Assembly (NCBI GenBank): GCA_009840165.1
Contig: VXOG01000059.1
Span: 1 to 64,000 of the forward strand
Origin: Chloroflexota bacterium
Lineage (GTDB): Bacteria; Chloroflexota; Dehalococcoidia; Lucifugimonadales; UBA3495
Direction: 5' to 3'
Length of the DNA: 64,000 bases
Each line of letters starts with the position of its first letter. The stretch's first letter is position 1. Under the pieces are notes generated by a model. That model ran no database searches. It was not told the origin of the DNA and was given only the letters and a program-made list of their open reading frames with translations. Shown here in pieces: positions 51,186 through 60,314 of this stretch. A program made the position numbers and the translations under genes.

Positions 51186-51857
51186 GTGCTGATCGACCTG
51201 CACAACCATACTTACCCCAAATCCGACGACAGTTTCATGTCCGCCGACGAACTGGTGGACGCCGCCAGATCCGCCGGACTGGACGGAGTTTGCATCACTG
51301 AGCACGACGACTTCTGGTCAGCGGAGGACACGACCTACCTGACCAAACGCCACGGCATCCTCGTGCTGCCGGGAGCGGAAATCAACACCGATGCCGGCCA
51401 CGTGCTGGTCTTCGGACTACATCGTTACCGGTTTGGAATGCACAAGCCCAGCTTTCTGAGAGCCGAGGCCGACAGCCTGGGCGCCGCGCTCATCGCCGCG
51501 CACCCCTACCGCCGGCGATACCTGGAAGACCCGGCCAGCGACCCGGCGGTTCGATCCGAAATGCTGGAACGGGCTATCGCAGACCCTCAATTGCGATTGT
51601 TTGATGCCATAGAATCGTTCAACGGGCGGGGATCACCTAATCAGAACCGGTTCGCCCACGACCTGAATCAGACCCTCGGCTTGCCGGGAGTCGGGGGCAG
51701 CGACGCCCACCGGATTCACCAAGTCGGCACCGCCGCAACCCAATTCCAACGACGCATCACATCGCTGGAAGATCTGATTACCGAGATACGGGCGGGCAGA
51801 ATGGCCCCGGTAAGTCTGGCCGCCGCTGCAACGGGATTGCCTGCTACGACTGTGTGA
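51186..51857 (+). CDS. PHP domain phosphoesterase
   Basis: 223 residues from GTG 51186 (GGAG upstream). Metal-ligand motifs: DLHNHTYPKSDDS, TEHDDFW, AAHPYRRR and GGSDAHRIH. Related to the PHP_C/TrpH type of phosphoesterases that act on nucleotides or RNA; the substrate is unknown. The stop is one base from the next ATG, so it is coupled to the ABC ATPase. Confidence 0.85.
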   Translation: MLIDLHNHTYPKSDDSFMSADELVDAARSAGLDGVCITEHDDFWSAEDTTYLTKRHGILVLPGAEINTDAGHVLVFGLHRYRFGMHKPSFLRAEADSLGAALIAAHPYRRRYLEDPASDPAVRSEMLERAIADPQLRLFDAIESFNGRGSPNQNRFAHDLNQTLGLPGVGGSDAHRIHQVGTAATQFQRRITSLEDLITEIRAGRMAPVSLAAAATGLPATTV

Positions 51858-51858
51858 G

Positions 51859-52836
51859 ATGCCTCCGCTCCTTGAAGTCCAGGATCTGCACGTCGAGTTT
51901 CGCGTACCCAACGGCGCGGTGCACGCGATTAACGGCGTGTCCTTTTCCCAGGAAGAGGAGGAGATCCTCTGCATAGTGGGCGAAAGCGGGGCCGGCAAGA
52001 GTGCCCTGGCCCTCACCCTTATGGGCCTATTGCCCGACAACGGCGCGATCAAGAGCGGTAGAGTCCTGTTCGACGGTGTGGATCTGGTATCCGCGCCCGA
52101 AGAGCACCGGCGCGAGCTGCGTGGCAAGGCCATGTCCATGGTATTCCAGGACGCCCAGTCCGCGCTGAATCCGGTGCAGACCATCGGCGCCCAACTCACA
52201 GAAGTGATCGTTACCCATTCACAACTCAACCGCCGCGCCGCCGGGCGAGTGTGCCAGGAAATGCTCCGCGAGCTCGGCGTTCCCGATCCACGCCGGATTA
52301 TGTCCGCCTACCCGTTCACCCTCAGCGGCGGCCAATGCCAGCGCGTCATGCTGGCCATGGCGCTGGTGATGCGGCCCCGCCTGCTCATCGCCGATGAAGT
52401 CACCTCAAGCGTGGACGTTACGCTACAGGCGGAGATACTGGAACGGCTCAAGGAGTTGAGCCGCGATTCCAAATCGGCAATCCTGCTGATTACCCACGAC
52501 ATGGGCGTCGTTGCGAACATGGCCCGCCGGGTCGGGGTGATGTATGCCGGTCACCTAGTCGAGTATGCCGAGCTGCTGCCCATATTCCAGCAGCCGCGCC
52601 ACCCTTACACATGGTCGCTGCTGCAAACCCTGCCCAGGCTGGACGCCGCCGGCCGGCGATTGCAGGCGTTGCGTGGAACCCCGCCGGACCTGATCGACAT
52701 GTCTGAAGAGTGTCCGTTCCTGCCGCGCTGTCCCAAAGCCCTCAGCCGCTGCCGCGTGGAGCCAACGCCAACCCTGTACGAACAGTCCGCAAGCCACTAC
52801 GCAGCCTGCTACAACCCGGTGACTTACACCGACTGA
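51859..52836 (+). CDS. Oligopeptide/dipeptide ABC transporter ATP-binding protein (OppD-like)
   Basis: 325 residues: Walker A GESGAGKSAL (about 40-49), Q-loop FQDAQSALNP, signature LSGGQCQRV, Walker B LLIADEVTSSVD, His switch THDMG and the C-terminal oligopeptide-transporter domain GTPPDLIDM..CPFLPRCPKA with conserved Cys residues. No permease, solute-binding or OppF gene is next to it, so its partners must be elsewhere. It overlaps nothing downstream; holA converges on it. Confidence 0.9.
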   Translation: MPPLLEVQDLHVEFRVPNGAVHAINGVSFSQEEEEILCIVGESGAGKSALALTLMGLLPDNGAIKSGRVLFDGVDLVSAPEEHRRELRGKAMSMVFQDAQSALNPVQTIGAQLTEVIVTHSQLNRRAAGRVCQEMLRELGVPDPRRIMSAYPFTLSGGQCQRVMLAMALVMRPRLLIADEVTSSVDVTLQAEILERLKELSRDSKSAILLITHDMGVVANMARRVGVMYAGHLVEYAELLPIFQQPRHPYTWSLLQTLPRLDAAGRRLQALRGTPPDLIDMSEECPFLPRCPKALSRCRVEPTPTLYEQSASHYAACYNPVTYTD

Positions 52837-52886
52837 TCATGGGGATGGATTTTGCCATTGAGGTTGAATCGTAACAGCCGGAGCAA

Positions 52887-53891
52887 CTACCCGGCGCCGG
52901 CCAGGTCCGCCACCAGTAGCTCCAGCGAAACCTCCGGCTCAAGACGGCCCTGCTTGATCGCCAGGTCGCTCTCCAGTACCCGCTGGTACTTCAACGAGAT
53001 TTCCGGCAGTGACATGCGGCGCGCCTGGCCCAGCGTCTTGCGCACCACGAAGTCGGAGTTGGCTCCCATTCTACGCCCCAGTTCAGGCTGCACCACTCCG
53101 CGGTCGGTCAAATCTCGCGCCAGCGCGATCAACCGCAACTGCCGTTCGATCATGGCGATGATGTAAAGCGGCTCGCGTCCGTCCTGCATCAGCTGTGCCA
53201 GCAGCCTCAGCGCGTTGCCGGGCCGGCCGTCCATAATCGCGTCCACCGCCGCAAAGATGTTGGCCTCCTGCGCGTAAGGAACCAGAGCGCGGACATCCGC
53301 CTCGGTGACCTCTCTCCCGGTGGCGAACAAGGCCAACTTTTCCAGTTCCCGGTCCAGCGTCCACAAGTCGTTGCCAATCATTTCGGTAATGGCCTGGATT
53401 GCCGGCGGCGTGATGCTTCCGCCTTTGTCCTCAACGCTGCGCTTGACCCATTGATTCAACCCTTGCCCTGTCGGTGCGGTCTGTTTGTGCACTTGACAAT
53501 GCTCCGCCAATGACCGCAACAACGGGTTGCTATCGGCTACGTCCCCGTCCACCAGTATGAGCAGGGTGGTGTCGGGCATCTGGGGAATCGCCTCGGCAAG
53601 TTGCATCCATCCGGTTCGTGGCGCGGCTTGCCGCCGGCCGGACCTTCCCCTGCCGCGCTGACCGCCGGCGTTTTCCTCGGTGGCCAGCACGCCTTCGATC
53701 TCCACCAGCCGTACCGCATCGAGAAAAGGCAGGGAGTTGCACGCTGCCAGAGCTTCCGCCAGTTGCGTCTGTCCGGCAACCATGCGGTGATGGTTCGATT
53801 CCATCACGTCCGACGCGCCAGCATCGTGCCGGATGCGTCGCAGCGCCCCGGCCACGAGGAAGCTATCCCCATAGACTACGTGGGCCGGCAT
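52887..53891 (-). CDS. holA: DNA polymerase III subunit delta HolA
   Basis: Clamp-loader subunit that opens the beta ring. 334 residues with the family pattern: VVYGDSFLVAGALRRIR at the N-terminus (in place of Walker A), LPFLDAVRLVEIEG, DTTLLILVDGDV, IQAITEMIGNDLWTLDRELEKLALF and the C-terminal helical segment. ATG 53891. Last gene of the long minus-strand block that includes the propionate genes. Confidence 0.88.
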   Translation of the reverse strand: MPAHVVYGDSFLVAGALRRIRHDAGASDVMESNHHRMVAGQTQLAEALAACNSLPFLDAVRLVEIEGVLATEENAGGQRGRGRSGRRQAAPRTGWMQLAEAIPQMPDTTLLILVDGDVADSNPLLRSLAEHCQVHKQTAPTGQGLNQWVKRSVEDKGGSITPPAIQAITEMIGNDLWTLDRELEKLALFATGREVTEADVRALVPYAQEANIFAAVDAIMDGRPGNALRLLAQLMQDGREPLYIIAMIERQLRLIALARDLTDRGVVQPELGRRMGANSDFVVRKTLGQARRMSLPEISLKYQRVLESDLAIKQGRLEPEVSLELLVADLAGAG

Positions 53892-53939
53892 TGTGTCAGG
53901 GCCTTTCGTATGGCAATACGGGATACGATAGTCTGGCGG

Positions 53940-54350
53940 TCAGTTCTCCACCAGTTCAGTCAACACCCCGAACACCGACCGGGGATGCACGAAACCGATG
54001 GTGCCTGAAAGCCCGTGCCGGGGTTCGCGGTCAATCAACGACAAGCCGTTGGCCGCCAGTATCTTCAGCTTGCCGCCGATGTCGTCCACGTTCAGCGCCA
54101 AGTGATGCAGCCCTTCGCCGCGCCGCTCGATGAACCGTCCCACCGCAGACTCCGGCGACAACGGTTCCAACAGTTCCAGCCGTGTTTGTCCGACTTCAAT
54201 CAGGCAAGCCCGCACGCCCTGGTCGTCCATCTCCACCACTTCGGCGTCGGGAGTCGCAAAGTTGGCCCCGAAAAAGTCCAGGGCGGCGTGAATGTCGTTA
54301 ACCGCGATTCCAACGTGATCAACGTAGTTGACGGCGCAAACTTCGGTCAT
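53940..54350 (-). CDS. mce: Methylmalonyl-CoA epimerase
   Basis: 136-residue vicinal-oxygen-chelate protein: VDHVGIAVNDIHAALDFF at the N-terminus (His metal ligand), GLHHLALNVDDI (second His), and the final LTELVE (Glu). Interconverts (S)- and (R)-methylmalonyl-CoA for the mutase. The start ATG 54350 follows the acyl-CoA dehydrogenase gene by 11 bases. The longer open frame continuing to 54971 is antisense/shadow of the dehydrogenase. Confidence 0.92.
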   Translation of the reverse strand: MTEVCAVNYVDHVGIAVNDIHAALDFFGANFATPDAEVVEMDDQGVRACLIEVGQTRLELLEPLSPESAVGRFIERRGEGLHHLALNVDDIGGKLKILAANGLSLIDREPRHGLSGTIGFVHPRSVFGVLTELVEN

Positions 54351-54361
54351 CAGTAAAGCCT

Positions 54362-55516
54362 CTATACCGGATACTGCGCCAGCACCTGCCGCGCGATAAT
54401 CATGCGTTGCACTTCCGACGTGCCTTCGTAGATGGTGGTTACCCGGGCGTCGCGGAAGATGCGTTCGATGCGCGATTCCTTGAACACCCCAATACCGCCA
54501 TGTATCTGCATCGCTTCGTATGCGGCCTTGTTGCAGTTTTCCGACGCGATCAGTTTGGCCATGGACGCTTCGTTGATGAAAGGCAGCCCTTCGTCGCGCA
54601 GGGTGGCGGCGTGCATCGTGGCGACGCGGGCCGCGTGTACGCCGGTGGCGATGTCCGCCAGCTTGAACTGGATGGCCTGGTGCTGCGCCAACTTGCGCCC
54701 GAAGGTCTCCCGCAGCTGGGCGTAGCGCACCGCCTCTTCCAGCGCGGCCTGCCCGATACCCACGCACTGCGCAGCGATGGATATGCGGCTGGAGTCCAGT
54801 ATGTCCATGGCGTAGCGGAAGCCCATCCCCTCTTCGCCGATCAGGTTCTCCGCCGGTATTTCGGCGTCCTCGAACACGATTTCGCAGGTGCTGGAGGCGC
54901 GAATGCCCATCTTGTTGTGCTGCGGGTTGATCTGCATTCCGGCCGTGCCGGCGGGCACGATGAACGCGCACACTCCACGGTAGCCGATGGAACGGTCCTG
55001 GTTGGCGAATATCACCAGCGTCTCGGCGACTTCGGCGTTGGTGATGAACTGCTTGGAACCGTTCAGCACCCAGCTGCCGTTGCGTCGCGTGGCGGTGGTC
55101 TGCATCGCCGCCGCGTCCGAGCCGCTGCCCGGCTCGGTAAGCGCCCAGGCCGCGATGCCCTTGCCGGAGGCAAGGGAAGGAACGTACTGCTGCTTCTGCT
55201 CCTCGTTGCCGAACCGTGCGATGGTTTCCAGACCCAAGCCCAGGTGAGCCGCCAGTGTTACGCTTGCCGCCACGTCGGCCCGCGCCATCTCTTCGATGAC
55301 AATGGACGACTGCCGGAACCCGCCCCCGCTGCCGCCGTAGGCCGGGTCAACTCCGATTCCGGCCAGGCCCAACTGAGCCATTCCGCGCCAATTCTCGTGG
55401 GAAAACTCAGCCTTCTCATCCAGTTCCGCCGCGCGCGGCACAACCTCTCGTTCCGCGAAGTCGCGCACGAGGTTTTGCAGCATCTTTTCTTCTTCGGTCA
55501 ACGTCAGGTCAGGCAC
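54362..55516 (-). CDS. Acyl-CoA dehydrogenase
   Basis: FAD-dependent dehydrogenase, 384 residues from GTG 55516, fixed by GGAGG 6 bases upstream. WALTEPGSGSD (FAD contact), NGSKQFITN, the signature QIHGGIGVFKE and the catalytic Glu in IYEGTSE (Glu364). Short-chain type by overall pattern. It feeds acyl-CoA oxidation; the adjacent epimerase and the mutase upstream suggest odd- or branched-chain acyl-CoA or amino-acid degradation. Confidence 0.93.
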   Translation of the reverse strand: MPDLTLTEEEKMLQNLVRDFAEREVVPRAAELDEKAEFSHENWRGMAQLGLAGIGVDPAYGGSGGGFRQSSIVIEEMARADVAASVTLAAHLGLGLETIARFGNEEQKQQYVPSLASGKGIAAWALTEPGSGSDAAAMQTTATRRNGSWVLNGSKQFITNAEVAETLVIFANQDRSIGYRGVCAFIVPAGTAGMQINPQHNKMGIRASSTCEIVFEDAEIPAENLIGEEGMGFRYAMDILDSSRISIAAQCVGIGQAALEEAVRYAQLRETFGRKLAQHQAIQFKLADIATGVHAARVATMHAATLRDEGLPFINEASMAKLIASENCNKAAYEAMQIHGGIGVFKESRIERIFRDARVTTIYEGTSEVQRMIIARQVLAQYPV

Positions 55517-55556
55517 GGGGTTCCTCCGGGTAATGTGCAGTCGTAATAGGGTGGAA

Positions 55557-55973
55557 TTAAGCGCTGTCGATGATGGATTGTATTTCTTCTGCCAAGCTAA
55601 GGAGCGTGTTGAGCTTGGCTGATGGAAAGTCAAGGTCGTAATGATAATCGGCATCTACACGCAGATTGTGGGCGGCCCTCAACAGGCGCTGAACTTCGTT
55701 GCCATGGGCCGGATCGCCATATTGAGCGAAGTAATAACGCCAGCCGGATTGAAGTGTACCATGCCCTTTTTCTCCGGCAAGACGACCATCGGGCCGACGA
55801 GTGTTCCAACGGAACCGCCAATCCAGCGCGCCAGTTTTCGCTTCGAGAGTTTCGCCGGCGTACTGGAATATAGCGAAGTACACCGCGTGCGCAGCGGTTC
55901 GTCGGTCAAATTCATCATAGGCCAAGTTGGCTAACGTGAAAGCTCTGGCCAGTATTTCGCTTCCTGAAACCAA
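55557..55973 (-). CDS. HEPN-like protein
   Basis: 138 residues, helical. AAHAVYFAIFQYAGETLEAK then RAAHNLRVDADYHYD resembles HEPN proteins in which a late helix carries LRxxADY; R-V-D-A-D-Y-H satisfies R-x5-H, the presumed RNase motif. Start is TTG 55973, within the end of the upstream gene (43-base overlap), with no strong ribosome-binding site. Composition differs from the acyl-CoA dehydrogenase next to it. Could be the toxin of a two-gene module. Confidence 0.6.
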   Translation of the reverse strand: MVSGSEILARAFTLANLAYDEFDRRTAAHAVYFAIFQYAGETLEAKTGALDWRFRWNTRRPDGRLAGEKGHGTLQSGWRYYFAQYGDPAHGNEVQRLLRAAHNLRVDADYHYDLDFPSAKLNTLLSLAEEIQSIIDSA

Positions 55974-56374
55974 CTCGGTTCTGTGTCAATCATGCGTGGA
56001 GCATCTGAATCGTAAATCGCTTGAATTCTATGGGTCAGCAAATCCCGATCTCTGGGAGTCAACTCTGCCGCAAATTTCGCCTCGCGCCGGGACAACACCC
56101 GATTCCACTGTGACCATTCATCATAAGATATTTCTGATGCCTGGCAATGAAAAGCTATCGTGAAGGGTTCCTGCCAATAGACGTCATAATACACGGTCAC
56201 AGATTGCAAAGGTGGCAGTGGCTCAGAGAGTTGGGACGTTGCAAACCGCAAGAGGAGGTCGAGCACTTCCGGGGATTCGTGCTCGAGCACCCATGGATCC
56301 ACTTTGGCTACAACACCCGTAAGCAAGCGGTCAAACGCAGTGATGATCTTGGTGCTGGACACATTTGGGCTCAT
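55931..56374 (-). CDS. Hypothetical protein, partner of the HEPN-like gene
   Basis: Not recognised. 147 residues from ATG 56374, with GGAGG 9 bases upstream on the minus strand; ATG 56380 is too close to it. The first half is helical (AFDRLLTGVVAKVDPWVLEHESPEVLDLLLRF is its helical core, residues about 12-43); the middle has strands around VTVYYDVYWQEPFTIAFHC. The downstream HEPN-like gene begins inside it. Arrangement (upstream partner, overlapping HEPN gene) is that of many HEPN toxin modules, though the usual nucleotidyltransferase partner is not evident. Confidence 0.6.
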   Translation of the reverse strand: MSPNVSSTKIITAFDRLLTGVVAKVDPWVLEHESPEVLDLLLRFATSQLSEPLPPLQSVTVYYDVYWQEPFTIAFHCQASEISYDEWSQWNRVLSRREAKFAAELTPRDRDLLTHRIQAIYDSDAPRMIDTEPSWFQEAKYWPELSR

Positions 56375-56438
56375 AGTCATCAACCTCCGCGAGCGTAGTC
56401 TCAGTTTAGCACAGGCCATCTGCGCAGCATCGCGCGGG

Positions 56439-57260
56439 TTAGAACGTTTCGGCATCCTCGCCGTACCACTTCCTGATCAGGGCGTTCAGCGTGCCGTCTT
56501 CCTTCATGGCGCCGATGGCCGCGTTCAGCCGGCTTTTCAACTCGCCGTCGTTCTCGCGCACTCCAATGCCCACGTGGTCGGAGTCGAACGTGACCTCCGG
56601 CCCCACGAATATGAGAGCTCCGCCGCTATCCTCCACGAAACTTTCCAGGAAAATTTTGTCGGCAAACACCGCGTCCGCTTCCCCTCTACTGACGGCCTCA
56701 ACCGCGTCTTCCGCCGGCAAGGATATTATCCTCGTTATGCCGGCCTCTTCCAGGTAGTCCTGCTGTATGGTGTTGACCTGCACGGCGACTTTCCCGTTAA
56801 CCACGTCATCGCTGGCTCCGGCCAGGGCCACATACGCCGACGGAGTATTGGGCAGGTACGATTGGGTAAAATCAATCTGCCCGTCGCGTTCTTTAGTGGA
56901 AGCCATTCCGGCCACGATGGCGTCGTAGTCTCCAGCCAGCAAATTGGGGATGATGGTGACCCAGTCGTTCCGTACCCAGGAGCATTGCACGTCCATGCGG
57001 CGGCAGAGTTCATCCCCCAGTTCGCGCTCGAATCCGTCGATTTCGCCCTTCTCGTTGATGAAGTTGGACGGGGGAAAGTCCGCCGACGTACCCAGCAAAA
57101 GCGCCTCGGATGCGTTCCACGACGCCGGAACGGTCGGCGCGGAAACCGCCGTCTGCGACGGCGCACTCGGAATAACCTCTGCGGAGCCTCCGCAGGCCAG
57201 CACAAGGGCGGTCAGCAGTGAGAAGACGACAACCGCGAAGTACAAACGGGCTTGTGTCAT
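56439..57260 (-). CDS. Amino-acid-type solute-binding lipoprotein (SBP_bac_3)
   Basis: 273 residues. Signal peptide with lipobox ALVLAC (Cys about 23), a Ser/Ala/Pro/Val linker, then a family 3 solute-binding fold: SADFPPSNFINEKGEIDGFERELGDEL, DAIVAGMASTKERDGQIDFTQSY and GVRENDGELKSRLNAAI. Binds an amino acid or related polar compound on the outer face of the membrane. No permease or ATPase is adjacent. Lies 12 bases after the mutase gene in the same transcript. ATG 57260 preferred over TTG 57272. Confidence 0.88.
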   Translation of the reverse strand: MTQARLYFAVVVFSLLTALVLACGGSAEVIPSAPSQTAVSAPTVPASWNASEALLLGTSADFPPSNFINEKGEIDGFERELGDELCRRMDVQCSWVRNDWVTIIPNLLAGDYDAIVAGMASTKERDGQIDFTQSYLPNTPSAYVALAGASDDVVNGKVAVQVNTIQQDYLEEAGITRIISLPAEDAVEAVSRGEADAVFADKIFLESFVEDSGGALIFVGPEVTFDSDHVGIGVRENDGELKSRLNAAIGAMKEDGTLNALIRKWYGEDAETF

Positions 57261-57272
57261 TGGTGATCCCAA

Positions 57273-58928
57273 TCACAGGCCGGCCGAAGACTCATACTCT
57301 CCGAACACCTGGCGCAGAACGTCGCAGATCTCGCCCAGCGTGGCGTACTTTTCCACACACTCCATCATCGGCAGGATAGTGTTGGCGTCTTCCGACCGCG
57401 CCGCGTCCGCCAGGCGGGCCAGGCTGATCTGCACTGCCATGTTGTCCCGCTCGCGGCGCAGGCCCTGCAGTCGTTCCACCTGTTCGGCGGCGGCGGCGGC
57501 GTCCACTCGCAGCAGGTCGGAAATGGGCGGCGTGTCGGTAACGTACTGATTCACTCCTACTACGACCCGCTCGCCGTCATCCACCGAGCGCTGGTGCGCG
57601 AACGCCGCCTCTCCGATCTCGCGCACCTGGAACCCGTCCTCGATGGCCGCCACCGCGCCGCCCATGCGGTCGATGCGTTCAATATATTCCACCACGCCGG
57701 CCTCCAGCCGGTCGGTGAGATTCTCCACATACCAGGAGCCGCCCAGCGGATCCACCACGTCGCCGGCGCCACTTTCGTGGGCGAGAATCTGCTGGGTTCG
57801 CAGCGACAACTGCGCGGATTCTTCAGTGGGCAGGCTCAACGCCTCGTCCCGGGAGTTCACGTGCAGCGATTGCGTACCGCCCAGCACGGCGGCCAACGCC
57901 TGCACCGTGCTTCGGATCACGTTGTTGTCCGGTTGCTGCGCCGTCAGGGTTACGCCGGCCGTTTGGGTGTGGAAGCGCAGCATCATGGAGCGCGGATTGG
58001 TTGCTCCGAAACGGTCCCGCATGATCCTGGCCCACAGGCGGCGGGCGGCGCGGAACTTGGCGACCTCCTCAAACAGGTTGTTCTGCGCCACGAAGAAGAA
58101 TGACAGGCGCGGCGCAAAGTCATCAACCGGGAGTCCGCCGGCGACGGCTGCCTCCACGTAGGCGATAGCGTTGGCAAAAGTGAAGGCCAGCTCCTGCGTC
58201 GCCGTCGCTCCCGCTTCCCGCATGTGATAGCCGCTGATGCTGATGGTGTTCCAGCGCGGCACGTTCTCCGCGCAGTATTTGAACACGTCCACCACCAGGC
58301 GCATCGACGGTCGGGGTGGATAGGCGTAGGTTCCGCGCGCGATGTATTCCTTGAGGATGTCGTTTTGCAGAGTTCCACTCAGTTGCGCCGGTTCCACGCC
58401 CTGCTTCTTGCCGGCAGCGATGTACAGGCACAGCAGCACCGCAGCCGTGGCGTTGATCGTCATCGACGTGCTGACTCTGTCCAGCGGTATGCCGTCGAAC
58501 AGCGTCTCCATGTCGGCCAGCGAGCAGATAGGCACGCCTACTTTGCCAACTTCGCCCTCGGCCAGCGAATGGTCGCTGTCGTAGCCGATCTGGGTGGGCA
58601 GGTCAAAAGCCACCGAAAGGCCAGTCTGTCCGTTCTCCAGCAGATAACGGTAACGTTCGTTGGTGGCCGCTGCCGTGGCGTATCCGGCGTACTGGCGCAT
58701 CGTCCAGACGCGCCCCCGGTACATATTCGGCTGAACTCCCCGGGTGTAGGGAAATTCGCCGGGGTAGCCGATGGACTCGTGGTAGGTCGCCTTGCCGTCA
58801 TCCTCCGGCGTATAAACGGTATCCAGGTTCAGGCCGGAATCGGTTTGAAAAGCCTCGCGCCGCTCGCCGAAACGCTGGGTTACTCGGGAAAGCGTGGCAT
58901 CCTGCCATTCCTGCTTGCTCGTTGACAT
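57273..58928 (-). CDS. Methylmalonyl-CoA mutase, large (catalytic) subunit
   Basis: 551 residues from ATG 58928 (GAGGGAG upstream); an open frame runs on to 59402 without support. TIM-barrel substrate domain: [22 protein letters not shown] near residue 80, [68 protein letters not shown]-like [10 protein letters not shown] and [10 protein letters not shown]. It lacks the C-terminal B12 domain, which is supplied by the gene at 43262. Catalyses the carbon-skeleton rearrangement to succinyl-CoA. The [14 protein letters not shown] segment is typical of the bacterial two-gene enzyme. Confidence 0.95.
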   Translation of the reverse strand: MSTSKQEWQDATLSRVTQRFGERREAFQTDSGLNLDTVYTPEDDGKATYHESIGYPGEFPYTRGVQPNMYRGRVWTMRQYAGYATAAATNERYRYLLENGQTGLSVAFDLPTQIGYDSDHSLAEGEVGKVGVPICSLADMETLFDGIPLDRVSTSMTINATAAVLLCLYIAAGKKQGVEPAQLSGTLQNDILKEYIARGTYAYPPRPSMRLVVDVFKYCAENVPRWNTISISGYHMREAGATATQELAFTFANAIAYVEAAVAGGLPVDDFAPRLSFFFVAQNNLFEEVAKFRAARRLWARIMRDRFGATNPRSMMLRFHTQTAGVTLTAQQPDNNVIRSTVQALAAVLGGTQSLHVNSRDEALSLPTEESAQLSLRTQQILAHESGAGDVVDPLGGSWYVENLTDRLEAGVVEYIERIDRMGGAVAAIEDGFQVREIGEAAFAHQRSVDDGERVVVGVNQYVTDTPPISDLLRVDAAAAAEQVERLQGLRRERDNMAVQISLARLADAARSEDANTILPMMECVEKYATLGEICDVLRQVFGEYESSAGL

Positions 58929-58977
58929 ACTCCCTCGCGCTCCAACCCTTTGGGTGATCCGTAATCCCGCGGCCATT

Positions 58978-59343
58978 CTACCACCGGAAGTTTGCGTCCA
59001 GCAGTGCGGCTTCTCCGAGCGCAGTGCGACTTTCATCGTCAAAATACCACCGCGATATTTGTCGCGGGGTCGGCGCGTTCTCCGCCGGGAACGCGGTGAA
59101 GCGGATGGAGTAGTATTCGCGTCCGTCAGGTTCCGTCCGGACCAGCACGTCGGCATTGCCATGCCGGTAAGGCAGGCGAACGGTGTGCGGCTCCTCCAGG
59201 GCGATGAACGGTGAAGGACTGCTGTTGATGGCGTCAAGCCATCCGTTGTAGGCAGCGAACCAGAACTGATCGGTGAAGCCGGCTTCACGCGCGGCGGCGT
59301 TGCTGAAAAAGTCATCCGGCGATATGGGCTTGCGTTCAGCCAT
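58978..59343 (-). CDS. Hypothetical protein
   Basis: Not recognised. 121 residues from ATG 59343 with GGTTACACG upstream. No membrane segment; aromatic-rich ([23 protein letters not shown]) and probably a small alpha/beta protein. Same orientation and C-rich plus-strand composition as the mutase 50 bases downstream, so it looks native to this block. Confidence 0.6.
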   Translation of the reverse strand: MAERKPISPDDFFSNAAAREAGFTDQFWFAAYNGWLDAINSSPSPFIALEEPHTVRLPYRHGNADVLVRTEPDGREYYSIRFTAFPAENAPTPRQISRWYFDDESRTALGEAALLDANFRW

Positions 59344-59387
59344 AGCGTGTAACCTCTGATGCGCGTCCCAAACGGCGCCGGCGTAAA

Positions 59388-59430
59388 CGCAAGGACGCCC
59401 ACAAGGGGCGCCCCAACGTCTTTTTGCGTG
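59388..59430 (-). terminator. Possible stem-loop after the NIPSNAP gene
   Basis: On the minus strand GACGTTGGGGCGCCCCTTGT is followed by GGGCGTCCTTGCG. It contains a GGGGCGCCCC palindrome and GACG/CGTC outer arms. Weak as a terminator, as only a short T run follows. Confidence 0.3.
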
Positions 59431-59458
59431 CGGCTTGCCTATTTCGCACGGCGCTTGC

Positions 59459-60118
59459 CTAGTCGCTGGTGAAGGCGTAGTCCGTGGGCCGCATGATGCT
59501 GTGGCGGGACACTCTCACGATTGGCCCGTCCACTTCGCTGGCCGCCCTGGCCTTGTTCCACTCGGGGTCGGCCTGGAACGAGCGCCAGCTCTTTTCCCGG
59601 TCGCCCAGGCTGGGGTAGCCGAGCATATAAACCAGCACGTTGTTGACGCCAACATCCTCCGACCAGTAGCCGATGTTTTCGATGCCGTGCTTCTCAAACA
59701 GGCCGATGGTGTGGTTGGCAAAACGGTTGTGGACGTCGGGCAGACGGCCGGGCATTGCCTCGTAGATCCGCAGTTCCTGCACGGCAGTGGAGATCTTGGG
59801 TTCCGGCGAGTAGGGCGTCAATCGCAGGAAACGGTTGGTCACAGCGTCAACCAAGGGCCCGTTGGCCTCGGTCTGCTTGCGTACCTCCAGCCAATCCGGA
59901 TCGCCGCCAAACTTGGCCCAGCGGCTCTCGCGGTCGGCCATGCTGTCAAACACGTTGATGTAGGTAAGCCGGTTGCTCTGCCCGATTTCGTCGGTCCAGA
60001 ATCCCAGGTACTTGACCCCGTGCTTCCTGAATAGGGTACAGGTGTGATTGGCAAATCGGCCGCTGATGTCGGGCAGGCGGCCGGCGACCGCGTCGTAGAT
60101 ACGGAGCTCGTAAAGCAT
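59459..60118 (-). CDS. Tandem NIPSNAP-domain protein
   Basis: 219 residues holding two NIPSNAP (dimeric alpha-beta barrel) repeats, each starting with LRIYEAMPGRLPDVHNRF-like sequence (about residues 4 and 113), followed by HT..LF.KHG and a DREKSW-type segment. ATG 60118 has AAGGAGAG upstream; the longer frame to 60178 is not supported. NIPSNAP proteins often take part in degradation of small organic compounds, but the activity here is unknown. Confidence 0.85.
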   Translation of the reverse strand: MLYELRIYDAVAGRLPDISGRFANHTCTLFRKHGVKYLGFWTDEIGQSNRLTYINVFDSMADRESRWAKFGGDPDWLEVRKQTEANGPLVDAVTNRFLRLTPYSPEPKISTAVQELRIYEAMPGRLPDVHNRFANHTIGLFEKHGIENIGYWSEDVGVNNVLVYMLGYPSLGDREKSWRSFQADPEWNKARAASEVDGPIVRVSRHSIMRPTDYAFTSD

Positions 60119-60314
60119 CGCTTCTCTCCTTACCGGGCGAGTGTCAGAGTCTTGACAGCGGGTCCGCTTCGTCGCCATTTGGCACAGCGTCGCCGCCGGC
60201 GGTAGTATAGCATCGCTCTCGGCATCGCGTACCGCATGTCGTTCAGCCTACGTTCACCGCAGGCTCAAACGAAATGGCGCCTTTACACAATCTGAACATT
60301 TTTCGTGTACGTAT

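Noticed and set aside
54400-55546. Long open frames overlapping the acyl-CoA dehydrogenase on both strands
   Set aside because: No family similarity; the dehydrogenase and epimerase have complete motifs and good ribosome-binding sites.
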